Assembly: GCA_900323505.1 (NCBI GenBank)
Contig: OOIN01000003.1
Coordinates: 1,302,001-1,366,000, forward strand
Direction: 5' to 3'
Length of the DNA: 64,000 nt
Source of the DNA: Ustilago trichophora
Taxonomy: Eukaryota > Basidiomycota > Ustilaginomycetes > Ustilaginales > Ustilaginaceae
Positions 31,701 through 40,882 of the stretch are shown here, in pieces. Made by a program: the position numbers and the translations under genes. A model generated the notes under the pieces. It saw only the letters and a program-made list of their open reading frames with translations, searched no databases and was not told the DNA's origin. Each line of letters starts with the position of its first letter. The stretch's first letter is position 1.

Positions 31701-32869
31701 CCGCCAAATCCACCGCCTTGTCCACCGCCTTGTCCGCCACCTTGATCAGCTCCAGGGCCAGAAGGAGGTGGGCCCTGCTCCTGGCCGCCGGCGCCAGAGC
31801 CCGAACCTCCAGGTGGACCCTGCATCCCGGGGAGACCATCTTCGGGTTTCCAACCTTGCGGCAGTTGTAGCTCTTTTGAACCGTCCTTGGAAAGCACGTG
31901 GAACTCTTTGTTCTTCAGCTGAACCCAGACCCAGTTAGTGCCGGCGAATTCGTAAGGTCCTTGCGCGAATGGATTTTCATCGGCTTGTCCTTGACCCGGA
32001 CCATCAACAGGAGCACCGCCAGGAGGAGCACCGCCTCCAGCGGCCTGAAGAGCAGCCATGTCTCCCGGGTTGTAAGCAGCGGTAGAGTCGGATGGCTTGG
32101 TATCAAGCAGCTTGGTCAACCCCACACCAACTCCTATACCACCGGCACCCAGCATGAACATCTTGGTTTTGCTCATGCCCCTCTTGCCTGGCTGAGCGGC
32201 CATCGCAGCCGTCTTTTCGGCAGCGCTGGCGTGCGCCGCCATCTGCTGAGCTTCGAGCTCCTCGATCAGCTTGATCTGCTCAGCGTTGGCCTTGCCATGC
32301 TTCTTGAGCTTGCCAATGCTTTTCTCAAGCTTCTCGATCTTGCCGGTAAGGGCAGGATCGGCGCCAACGGGGGGCATAGGTGGATAATGAGGTGCATAAG
32401 GAGGTGGGTGGGGGTACGCTCCGGGGGGCATGTGGGAGTAAGGAGCTCCACCATAAGGAGCCCCACCATAAGGAGCTCCGCCATGAGGAGCTCCACCATA
32501 GGGAGGTGGAGCGTGCGGTACAGGAGCACCCCCTGGCACGTGAGAAGCGGGAGAAGGCACGTTATGGAAGTGATTGATAGTCGTGCCAGCCCCCGATGCC
32601 TCGCCGGCGCTGCTCCTCAAAGCTTTGCCAGCATTTTCAATGGCATCAGCAGCTTTAAGAACTTCTCCAGCATTGAACGCCTTTCGTTTGTACAGATGCT
32701 CGAGCTTGCTAGCGCGCTTAGGCTCTGTGTGGTGGTGGTGCTTGTGACCATGATGCTTGGCATGGTGGTGGTGCCGATGGACAAAGTGTTCGTCTGCCAA
32801 GGCCTGCGACGAAGAAGCGGCCGCAGAGATGGCGCCAAAAACGATGGCGCAGAGTAGAGTGACCTTCAT
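28729..32869 (-). CDS. secreted multi-module protein with KR sites and repeated hydrophobic segments (four-exon model)
   Basis: Exons on the minus strand are 32869-30701, 30499-30465, 30385-29914 and 29811-28729, giving 1252 residues. Donors are GTATGA, GTGAGT and GTTAGT; acceptors are CATAG, GATAG and GACAG. Residues 1-25 form a signal peptide (MKVTLLCAIVFGAISAAASS), followed by a His-rich stretch. Dibasic sites fall at 51-52, 61-62, 229-230, 716-717, 726-727, 884-885, 921-922 (SLEKR) and 939-940 (ALEKR), typical of Kex2. Hydrophobic Gly-rich segments follow at about 235-255, 770-790 and 945-970. Low-complexity parts are Gly/Gln repeats (about 375-480) and Pro/Gln/Tyr repeats at the C-terminus. 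The family is unknown. If the first intron is retained, exon 1 ends two codons into it as a 724-residue protein, so two or more separate genes remain possible. It is probably a secreted or surface protein cut by Kex2. Confidence 0.6.
28850..29085. repeat. coding tandem repeats (Pro/Gln/Tyr-rich)
   Basis: Degenerate 12-24 bp units encode PPQQQY and PYPPQQ/PYPLQQ motifs in the last exon of the secreted protein. Confidence 0.85.
31421..31740. repeat. coding tandem repeats (Gly/Gln-rich)
   Basis: Three adjacent unit types occur: four 18-bp units around 31436-31510, a run of 12-bp CCACCGCCTTGT units to about 31630, and AAATCCACCGCC-type units to 31740. On the minus strand they encode QVQGGG, GGGQ and GGGFGGGQ. 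Confidence 0.9.
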
Positions 32870-34072
32870 TGCTGCAAATGGGGACTGGACGGCAGTACTG
32901 CACAAGAGGCATGTATCAGGGAACAAAAAAAAAAGGTTGCAAATACTGTCAGAAATTTGACCATGAAGTGTGTACATCGCCACACGTCTTTGGAAGAGAG
33001 CCGGTGATGCTTACAGTCAAAGAAGTCGAAAAGCGAATGGGGCTTCTGGGTGGTGGAGAGAGTCGAGGAGGGAAAGAGTAAAGAACGTGAGGTACCAATA
33101 TCTGGCTAGCAGATTTGGTGGAGAGTCTGGGAGAGAAAAGAATAATCTATGCTCTTGCTGTCCCGCGCAGCTGAAAGGGCATCAGATTGGGAAACAGTGG
33201 AAGTAAGAGGGAAAAAAAAGGGGGGGCCTATGGTGTGAAGGGTCGGTTTAAGTATTCAACGCTCCAGTGGGCTGGTGGGAGGACAGTGGGGCGAGCTCCA
33301 GCTCAGCTCAGCACCGCTACCAGCCACAAATCAAGGGCACCTCGCTTCATTGACGAACGAGCGGATTGAAGTGGGAGGCGTGACCGTGACTGTACTCAGT
33401 ATGCTGGATCCAATTCGCCCAATGCAGCCCTGCGATACGTTGCTATAGCACCTGCAAGGAGCGACCTCGGGAGTGGGACGGCAAATTGGCGAATGAAATA
33501 GGCACTTCGACTGAAGATGGCTACCGGCCAGGCATCGGAAAGGCATCCGATCTTGATCTTTCTGGCTGCAGCATTGCTGTGCGAGCTGTCTCACTGCATC
33601 TCACACAACGGTGGGAAGGAGGTGAGGAGTGGGTATGAGTTACAAGCTTCAGCGCTGAACGCACAGGTGCTTTGAGCATGAGCGACCTTCAAGTCTCATT
33701 TTCATGTCTGGGCTGCCGATTCTAGGCCGAAAGGACACTTGCAGGATACGTCAAACGCAGAAGCTCCTGAGCGGCGATATTCAAGTGAAAACTTCATTTC
33801 GTACGGTGGGTATCGGTTGCTGCATCGATGGTCGTGAGGTTGGCGTGGTGCTGACGTGGGCTGAACGCGGCCGAACAGACTGGTAGTCGTTGACACAGAT
33901 ACATGCCCTTTCGTCGCTTGCGCCATGGTGGTAGCGTAGTAATTGTAGAAGGGTATTGAGGCGAGGCAAGGCTCGTCATCCAAGAAATCCCGAAGGGCAG
34001 GGGAAGATGACATAGATGCGATGGGATCGAGAGAAGAGAAAGACGCCATGGCAAAGGCTTCATGAGGTGGGC
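32870..34072. other. intergenic region upstream of the secreted KR-protein gene
   Basis: 1.2 kb between two minus-strand genes, holding the secreted gene's promoter and the 3' end of the IQM-like gene. Only short frames occur. One of 115 codons (33702-34049, minus) begins 23 bp after the IQM-like stop and is not called. Confidence 0.45.
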
Positions 34073-35758
34073 TCAGGAGGTTGCGTGGGAATCCCAGGCC
34101 TCACGAACTTTGTCCTTGATGTCCTTCATCTTGCGGTCCTTTTTCTTTCGATACATACCGTACCGGTTGACCACCTCAATAACCCACTTGCTCTTGGTCA
34201 CATTGATCTGGCTAGTATCCAGGCCGCGCTGCTGCAGGCGTCGGATGAACTCTTCAAAATGCTGCGAAGAGGACCGGTAGTGTCCGCTCCAGGGATAGAT
34301 CGAGACGATGACTCCGTCCTTGACCTTGAGGACACCTGCCACGGTGACCAATGAGCCTGCGAGGAGGGAAGAGTGCTGGAATCGACCACGCTGCTTGATG
34401 CCAATGTACATGTTGTACGAGAGATCCGTCACAAAGATCCATGTATCCGCTTTGCGTTTGCGGATGAGCGCATCTGGACGTGAGGTTGCTTCCTCTTCTT
34501 TCTTGGTCTTGTCAACTTCATCTGAGTTTCCTTTGACGATCTGCTGGCGTTCGGTGGTGGGGTATAAGCCAAGTTTCTGCTTGATCAGATACTTCGGACC
34601 TAAGTTGGCTTTCTCGAGCAACTTCTCTTTCCGACTCTGCTGTTTCTCCTCCGGACTTTTAACCGGTTTTGAGCCATGACAGCTGGGTTGATCTGCCGGT
34701 TCGGAGACAGTGTGATCTGCTTGCCGCTCCACTTGTGGAGAATCGGCTTCGTCGGAAGAGCTGGAATCCGAGGTAAAGCTGTCCGAGGAGCTTGCAGACG
34801 TCCTCCTTCGGAACTTGATCTTGTCGTCCCGAACTACGTCGCAGACCTCACCGGTCGCGATAGCGTCCTGCCACTCCTTTGAATGTCGTAAAGCGACACC
34901 TCTGCCTTTGCCGAGATCGCCGTGGTCGTATTTGGAAGTGTTGACGAGCTCGCTGGTGCGACACCATCGCAATCTTCCTTTGCCCGGGTGCGACTTGAGC
35001 TGAGCGCGAACTTCGTGGAGATGTCCCTGCGGGGGAGCGTCGACCTCGTTGTCGATGTACGTCATGTAGTTGCGTCGTTGGTCTGCAGTCAAGTAACTGA
35101 TGCGTTCCTCTTCGAGCTTTGATCGCGGGCATTCTTCCAGACTCAGATCTTTGCCTTCTCCTTCATCCAGCCATTGCAGAAAATTTTGGTGGGTATCAGC
35201 TTTCAAGTTCCAATAGCGATGGTAGTGCTTGAGATTGCTTCCGTATCGGTGCTTTGGATCGAGCATCTCGAGCCAGTTCTGATCCTCCATGCGCTTGGTG
35301 AGTACTTTGGATTCGTTGATGAATTCCTGCTTCTCTGCTTCGTTCCTGAATGTGAATGGGAGCTTGTCGAAGAAGCTTGAGCCAAGAAGCTGCTGTGTAA
35401 GTGAATCGACGGTGGCAGGAGGAGAGGTTGACGGCGAAGCTGCCTTGTTTCCACGTCGCGGTGGTGATGTTGCGGCTTGGCCTCTGACAGCGGGCTCGGG
35501 GGCCGTATCCTGTTTGCCGAGCTGCTCTGCCATGAAGCCAACTCTATGCCATCTCGAAACGGGGTCATTCTTCTCGCCCGAGCGTTGTTCCTGCAGCGTC
35601 TTTTCCAATCGAGTCGTTCGAACGGCCGAGCGGATGCGGTCTGCAGCATCGATGCGAGCAAAGTCATCGGACGTTGGAGATGATGACGGGTGCTCCTTCT
35701 TTTCGTGAGAAGAGGTCGAAACCGCAGCAGTTAAGCTTGAGGCCTGCGACCAGCTCAT
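34073..35758 (-). CDS. IQM-like calmodulin-binding-family protein
   Basis: 561 residues. The core matches the plant IQM family block for block: WLEMLDPKHRYGSNL (162-176), FLQWLDEGEGKDLSLEECPR (193-212), then, after a charged Ser-rich insertion (about 320-425), TWIFVTDLSYNMYIGIKQ, GRFQHSSLLAGS and YPWSGHYRSSSQHFEEFI. Near the N-terminus AADRIRSAVRTTRLEK lies where an IQ calmodulin-binding helix is expected, but the consensus Gln is Arg. Plant IQM proteins bind calmodulin without calcium; the fungal role is not established. A basic C-terminus (MYRKKKDRKMKDIKDK) could be a nuclear signal. It is divergent from LYS2 with a 570-bp shared upstream region. Confidence 0.82.
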   Translation of the reverse strand: MSWSQASSLTAAVSTSSHEKKEHPSSSPTSDDFARIDAADRIRSAVRTTRLEKTLQEQRSGEKNDPVSRWHRVGFMAEQLGKQDTAPEPAVRGQAATSPPRRGNKAASPSTSPPATVDSLTQQLLGSSFFDKLPFTFRNEAEKQEFINESKVLTKRMEDQNWLEMLDPKHRYGSNLKHYHRYWNLKADTHQNFLQWLDEGEGKDLSLEECPRSKLEEERISYLTADQRRNYMTYIDNEVDAPPQGHLHEVRAQLKSHPGKGRLRWCRTSELVNTSKYDHGDLGKGRGVALRHSKEWQDAIATGEVCDVVRDDKIKFRRRTSASSSDSFTSDSSSSDEADSPQVERQADHTVSEPADQPSCHGSKPVKSPEEKQQSRKEKLLEKANLGPKYLIKQKLGLYPTTERQQIVKGNSDEVDKTKKEEEATSRPDALIRKRKADTWIFVTDLSYNMYIGIKQRGRFQHSSLLAGSLVTVAGVLKVKDGVIVSIYPWSGHYRSSSQHFEEFIRRLQQRGLDTSQINVTKSKWVIEVVNRYGMYRKKKDRKMKDIKDKVREAWDSHATS

Positions 35759-36328
35759 CGTGTAGATATCGCAGAGGTGTTGTTGGTGTCGAAGGGGGTG
35801 CCAGGCGGTGCGTCAAGGCAGAGGTATGGGGTGCAGCATCTCTGCACTGCAAATATGGTCTACTTCTGCAATGAATGGCAATGGACGTAGGAGCTATGCG
35901 ATGGGCAGAGGTCGTTAATTGGTAGCGAGAAGGGAACGTCACTTTTGCCATGTCTCAGTGTCACAGCACACAGCACAGCTTTCCTATGAATTTAGCAACC
36001 ACGTGGTGATAGCGAAGTGGAGGTGGAAAAAAAAGAAAAACGTGTTAGACTTAATGTCACCAGAATAAGCTGCTGAGTCATGCTTAAGTCAAAGGAGACG
36101 GACGGTCCGAGCATCTTTTTGTGACTCGGTCCTTCTCCCAAAAAAAGCCACACAAACCCGAAGCGTCGGCAAAATGCCGAGAAGATGCAGAGAGGTGAAA
36201 GAGACGAACAAACGAAAGCGGAATGAAGCAAGTCACAACCTCCTTCTTCACCGCCAACCAAAGCTACAACTCAACTCATCTGACCTCAACGCCGTCCTTG
36301 TCCTTGGTCAGACATACACACCGTAGCG
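35759..36328. promoter_or_regulatory. divergent promoter region (IQM-like gene and LYS2)
   Basis: 570 bp between two divergent ATGs. It contains a perfect Gcn4-type motif at 36074-36080, a second partial one (GTGACTCGG) near 36121 and a CT-rich LYS2 leader. Confidence 0.6.
36074..36080. promoter_or_regulatory. Gcn4/Cpc1-type binding site
   Basis: TGAGTCA, the reverse complement of TGACTCA, lies 249 bp before the LYS2 start. Lysine biosynthesis genes are standard targets of general amino-acid control in fungi. The motif is short, so its function is inferred from context. Confidence 0.5.
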
Positions 36329-39300
36329 ATGTCGACTCCCTCAAATCTCCAGGCGAGCTTGGATCGATGGTCAGCGAGGCTGACGTCGCTGCCCAGCATC
36401 GCTCTGCCTACCGACTACCCAAGACCCGCCACATCACAGCTCGTTCAGGCGCTCTCCTCGTCAACGCTCTCATCCTCGACAAGAAAGGATCTTGTTCGTC
36501 TCGCACTTCACCACGAGCTGGACCTCCACCCTGCTGAGCACGCCAACGACGAAGATGACGACGACAACGCTAGCCCCACGCCGTTCCATCTCCTTCTGGC
36601 CGCTTTCTGCGTGCTGCTCCACCGCTACACTGGTGACACCGATCTTGTCATTGGCTCGTCAAATCCATACACTGGCGAGCCAATGATCTTGAGGATCCCT
36701 ATCGAGCCAAATGACCCTTTCTGGCAGATCGTGAGGCGCATCCAGCAGGTCGAAAAGGAGGCTGCTGCCGATGCCGTTCCCTACGACGAGATCGTCAAGC
36801 GTGTCGAAGCAGAACGTGCCGAGCGTGAAGGTCCTCTGCCCGAAGGTGTACAGAGTGCCCCGATCTTCCGCGTTCGCTTCTTCGACGAAACAGGAGGCAA
36901 GGCTCGCAACTTTATGCAGTCCACTTCGCTCACGACGGATCTCACTGTCTTCCTGACCAAGCCAGGAGCCACACCCGGTGACGACTCGGTCAACCAGGTT
37001 ACACCCATCGAAGCCGCCACTCCCTCGGCTGGTGCAAGCGCTACTCACACATTCCGCGACTCGCTCGTGCCCAACATTGCCGTGCATCTCTCCTACAACT
37101 CGTTGCTCTTCTCTTCGCAGCGCATGCAGCTCGTTCTGGCTCAACTCTCGCAGCTCATCTCTGTAGCCGCTGCCAACCCGGCCTCGCCCATCGGCAGCTT
37201 GCCAATCCGCACACCGCAAGAGAACGCTATCCTTCCCGATCCTACCAAAGACCTCGAATGGTGCGGATGGAGGGGTGCTATCACACAGATCTTTGAGCGC
37301 AACGCACGAGCTCATCCTGACCGCAGGTGTATCGTTGAGTCGCTCGCTGATGACTCTGGCTCTTTGTCGGAGCCAGCTGCGCCCGCAAGCCGTGTTCGCG
37401 AGATCACCTATGCCCAGCTCGACCGCGCTTCCAACGTCGTCGCTCACCACCTGCTTCAGGCCGGTGTTCAGCGTGAGGAGGTCGTCACTACTTATGCTCA
37501 CCGTGGTGTTGACCTCGTCGTCGCTGTGCTGGGTACCCTCAAGGCAGGTGCCACCTTCAGCGTCATCGACCCTGCTTACCCGCCTTCGCGCCAGAACATC
37601 TACTTGCAGGTCGCCAAGCCACGCGCCCTCATCGTTCTCGCCAAGGCAGGAACCTTGCAGCCATCTGTGCGCAAGTGCATTCAGGACGAGCTTGAGCTCC
37701 GCACCGAGATCCCTGCCCTCGAACTGCTTGACGACGGCTCTGTTCGAGGTGGTGCATCCTCGGACGGTGCTGCCGACTCGCTCGAGAAGCAGCAGTCGCT
37801 GGCTGGCGAGAGCACCAACGTCATCCTGGGCCCTGACAGTGTCGGTACGCTCTCCTTCACTTCTGGATCCACCGGTATCCCCAAGGGTGTCAAGGGTCGC
37901 CACTTTTCCCTCACCCACTTCTTCCCCTGGATGGGCGAGCGTTTCGGCCTCGGCGCACACGAGCGATTCACCATGCTTTCCGGTATCGCGCACGACCCTA
38001 TCCAGCGAGACATCTTCACACCTCTCTTCTTTGGTGCCGAACTCCACATTCCTACCTCGGAAGACATTGGCACGCCCGGTCGTCTTGCCGAGTGGATGGC
38101 TGCCTCCAAGGCCACTGTCACTCACTTGACCCCAGCCATGGGTCAGTTGCTCAGCGCACAGGCTACTGCTCTGATTCCCTCGCTTCGCAACGCCTTTTTC
38201 GTCGGTGACGTGCTCACCAAGCGTGACTGCACTCGTCTGCAAGCACTGGCTGCCAACGTTTGCATCATCAACATGTACGGCACTACCGAGACGCAGCGTG
38301 CCGTCAGTTACTTTGCCATCCCTCCCGTCAGCACTTCGACCACCTTCCTGCAGACGCAGAAGGACATCATGCCAGCAGGTCAAGGCATGATCAACGTTCA
38401 GCTTCTCGTCGTCAACCGCAACGAACGCACCGCCACCTGCGCCGTCGGCGAGGTAGGCGAAATCTACGTCCGATCCGGTGGTCTAGCTGAAGGCTACCTA
38501 GGCCCTCCCGAAGTGACGGCTGAAAAGTTCATGCCCAACTTCCTCGCACCCAACCTCAGCTTCCCCGACACCGTCAAGGACAAGCCCGAAGGTCAATTCT
38601 GGAAGGGCATTCGCGACCGCATGTACAAGACGGGTGACTTGGGCCGATACCTCCCCGACGGCACTGTTGAGTGCACGGGTCGTGCCGACGATCAGATCAA
38701 AATCCGTGGCTTCCGTATCGAGCTTGGTGAAATCGACACTCACCTTTCCCGCCACCCTCACGTCCGCGAGAATGTCACCCTCGTCCGTCGTGACAAGGAC
38801 GAGGAGAAGGTGCTCGTTTCTTACTTTGTACCCGGAGCTGGCGCTGCCGAGTTCGAGGAGCTTGTTACCGAAGATGATGAGGCCGCCGCTGCCGGTGGCA
38901 AAGCTGCCCGTGATGCTATGCTGGTCAAGGGTATGCGACGATACCGTAAGCTGATCAAGGATATCCGTGATCACCTCAAGAGGAAGCTCCCTGCCTACTC
39001 GGTCCCCACGCTGTTTGTGCCGCTCAACAAGATGCCACTCAACCCCAACGGCAAGATCGACAAGCCCGCTCTTCCCTTCCCCGATACTGCCATGGTGGCA
39101 GCTGCTGGAACCAGCAGCTCCGCCACCAAGGGTGGTGCTGATGCCGCAACTGCCCTTGCATCGGCCACGCCTACTGAGCGATCGGTCATCGAGCTGTGGT
39201 CGCGACTCCTGCCTAACGCTCCTTCACCCATCCCGCTCGATGAGAGCTTCTTCGACCTCGGAGGACACTCGATCCTGGCGACTCGTCTCGTCTTCGAGAT

Positions 39301-40882
39301 GCGAAAGCAGTTTGTCATCAACGTGCCGCTTGGTGTCGTCTTTGACGCACCCACCGTGCGTGGCCTCGCCAAGGCTGTCGACCAGCTCCGCCAGGCTGAT
39401 CTGGGTCTCGGTGCCACGCAGAACAGTGCAGCACTTGCCTCTGGCAAGCAGACCGAGGAGACCAACCTGGACGAGAACTACGGCGCTGATGTGGCTACTC
39501 TGACACCCAGCTTGCCCGAGTCGTTTTCCGGTGATCAAGTTCGAAGTGCCACTGAGGGACCACGAACCGTGCTTGTCACTGGTGTCACTGGTTTCCTTGG
39601 TGCCTTCATCCTTTACGACCTCCTCACCAAGCGTTCGTCGAGTGTGGCCAAGGTCTACGCCCACGTCCGAGCTAAGGACGAGGCCAACGCCCTGGAACGT
39701 CTGCGCGAAGGGTGCAAAGGTCGCGGTATCTGGGAGGACCGATGGGTGAGCGAGGGTAAGCTCGAGGTTGTCCTTGGTGACCTTGCTGCACCTCAGCGTC
39801 TCGGTATGTCGGAGCAGGTGTATGCCAAGCTCGCCGACGAGGTAGATGACATCCTGCACAACGGCGCGTTGGTGCACTGGGTGTACCCCTACAGTAAGCT
39901 GCGTGCTGCCAACGTTGGATCGACGATTTGCGCCATCAAGCTTTGCAACGCCGGCAAGAAGGCCAAGACCTTGACGTTTGTCTCGAGTACCTCGGCGCTC
40001 GACACGGATCACTACATTCACTTGTCGGATTCGATTGTGCACGGTCAGGACCCTGCCCAGGCTGGTTCGGCTGCCCACCTGCACGGTGTTCCCGAGACCG
40101 ACGACATTGAGGCGAACGCCAAGGGTCTCACCACGGGTTATGGTCAGTCCAAGTGGGTGGCTGAGAAGCTGATCATGATCGCTGCCTCGCGCGGTCTCAA
40201 GGCGTCGATCGTGCGACCTGGATACGTTGTTGGTGACTCCAAGACGGCGGTCACCAACACCGACGACTTCCTCTGGCGTCTCGTCAAGGGTTCTATCCAG
40301 CTCGGATTGATCCCAGACATGCACAACTCGATCAACATGGTGCCCGTGGACCATGTCGCCCGCATCGCCACCTTGGCATGCCTTAACAACGCCAAGGAGC
40401 TCTCTACCATCAACAAGACGCCCGGCACCAACGCCAAGGTCTTCCACGTGACCAACCATCCGAGCATCCGCTTCAACGACATGCTTGGTGAGCTTAGCCG
40501 CTACGGTTGGAAGGTAGAGAAGACTGAGTACGTGCACTGGCGCGCCAGGCTCGAAGAGCATGTTCTGAGCAGCGGCTCCGGCTCGGTTGAGGACAACGCA
40601 CTTTTCCCCTTGCTCCACTTTGTCCTGGACGACTTGCCGACGTCGACCAAGTCGCCCGAGTTGGACGACCGCCATACGCAGGCCATCCTGGATGCCGCAT
40701 CCGAGGGCAAGGCGCAGGCAACCGTGATGGGTGTCGACCGCTCGCTTGTGGGCACTTACCTCGCCTGGTTGCTGGCGGTTGGCTTCCTGCCTCCTCCTGC
40801 GGCCGGAGATGCTGAGCCTTTGCCCAAGCTTGCCAACATTGGCGCCGAGATGAAGGCGATTGGTCGTGGATCTGCCAACTAG
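36329..40882 (+). CDS. LYS2: L-2-aminoadipate reductase (alpha-aminoadipate-semialdehyde dehydrogenase)
   Basis: A single exon encodes 1517 residues (yeast Lys2 is about 1390). The enzyme activates, tethers and reduces aminoadipate to its semialdehyde in the fungal lysine pathway. An N-terminal condensation-like region (to about 270) carries PFHLLLAAFCVLLHRYTGD. The adenylation domain has FTSGSTGIPKG (about 509), YGTTETQ, YKTGDLGRYLPDG and NGKIDKPALP. The carrier domain has FDLGGHSI (about 976), whose Ser is the phosphopantetheine site attached by Lys5. The reductase domain has the nucleotide loop VTGVTGFLGAF (about 1085) and the catalytic YGQSK (about 1270). All core residues are present. 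Length beyond yeast comes from Ala/Gly-rich linkers. A Gcn4-type site lies upstream. Confidence 0.97.
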   Translation: MSTPSNLQASLDRWSARLTSLPSIALPTDYPRPATSQLVQALSSSTLSSSTRKDLVRLALHHELDLHPAEHANDEDDDDNASPTPFHLLLAAFCVLLHRYTGDTDLVIGSSNPYTGEPMILRIPIEPNDPFWQIVRRIQQVEKEAAADAVPYDEIVKRVEAERAEREGPLPEGVQSAPIFRVRFFDETGGKARNFMQSTSLTTDLTVFLTKPGATPGDDSVNQVTPIEAATPSAGASATHTFRDSLVPNIAVHLSYNSLLFSSQRMQLVLAQLSQLISVAAANPASPIGSLPIRTPQENAILPDPTKDLEWCGWRGAITQIFERNARAHPDRRCIVESLADDSGSLSEPAAPASRVREITYAQLDRASNVVAHHLLQAGVQREEVVTTYAHRGVDLVVAVLGTLKAGATFSVIDPAYPPSRQNIYLQVAKPRALIVLAKAGTLQPSVRKCIQDELELRTEIPALELLDDGSVRGGASSDGAADSLEKQQSLAGESTNVILGPDSVGTLSFTSGSTGIPKGVKGRHFSLTHFFPWMGERFGLGAHERFTMLSGIAHDPIQRDIFTPLFFGAELHIPTSEDIGTPGRLAEWMAASKATVTHLTPAMGQLLSAQATALIPSLRNAFFVGDVLTKRDCTRLQALAANVCIINMYGTTETQRAVSYFAIPPVSTSTTFLQTQKDIMPAGQGMINVQLLVVNRNERTATCAVGEVGEIYVRSGGLAEGYLGPPEVTAEKFMPNFLAPNLSFPDTVKDKPEGQFWKGIRDRMYKTGDLGRYLPDGTVECTGRADDQIKIRGFRIELGEIDTHLSRHPHVRENVTLVRRDKDEEKVLVSYFVPGAGAAEFEELVTEDDEAAAAGGKAARDAMLVKGMRRYRKLIKDIRDHLKRKLPAYSVPTLFVPLNKMPLNPNGKIDKPALPFPDTAMVAAAGTSSSATKGGADAATALASATPTERSVIELWSRLLPNAPSPIPLDESFFDLGGHSILATRLVFEMRKQFVINVPLGVVFDAPTVRGLAKAVDQLRQADLGLGATQNSAALASGKQTEETNLDENYGADVATLTPSLPESFSGDQVRSATEGPRTVLVTGVTGFLGAFILYDLLTKRSSSVAKVYAHVRAKDEANALERLREGCKGRGIWEDRWVSEGKLEVVLGDLAAPQRLGMSEQVYAKLADEVDDILHNGALVHWVYPYSKLRAANVGSTICAIKLCNAGKKAKTLTFVSSTSALDTDHYIHLSDSIVHGQDPAQAGSAAHLHGVPETDDIEANAKGLTTGYGQSKWVAEKLIMIAASRGLKASIVRPGYVVGDSKTAVTNTDDFLWRLVKGSIQLGLIPDMHNSINMVPVDHVARIATLACLNNAKELSTINKTPGTNAKVFHVTNHPSIRFNDMLGELSRYGWKVEKTEYVHWRARLEEHVLSSGSGSVEDNALFPLLHFVLDDLPTSTKSPELDDRHTQAILDAASEGKAQATVMGVDRSLVGTYLAWLLAVGFLPPPAAGDAEPLPKLANIGAEMKAIGRGSAN

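Noticed and set aside
31421..31740. Regular short units considered as a CRISPR-like array
   Set aside because: Units are 12-24 bp, contiguous and in frame, without unique spacers. They are coding Gly/Gln repeats in a eukaryotic gene.
30668..31870. 400-codon plus-strand frame with repeated STAL units
   Set aside because: It is antisense to the Gly/Gln repeats of the secreted protein. The minus strand has the signal peptide, KR sites and consistent splice sites.
33702..34049. 115-codon minus-strand frame beginning with a good ATG context 23 bp after the IQM-like stop
   Set aside because: It probably lies in the 3' UTR, with no family match and a low-complexity ending. Transcript evidence would be needed.
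36659..38383. 574-codon open frame on the minus strand opposite LYS2
   Set aside because: It lies fully within the unmistakable LYS2 coding region and has no motif. Codon bias in these GC-rich genes leaves the opposite strand open.
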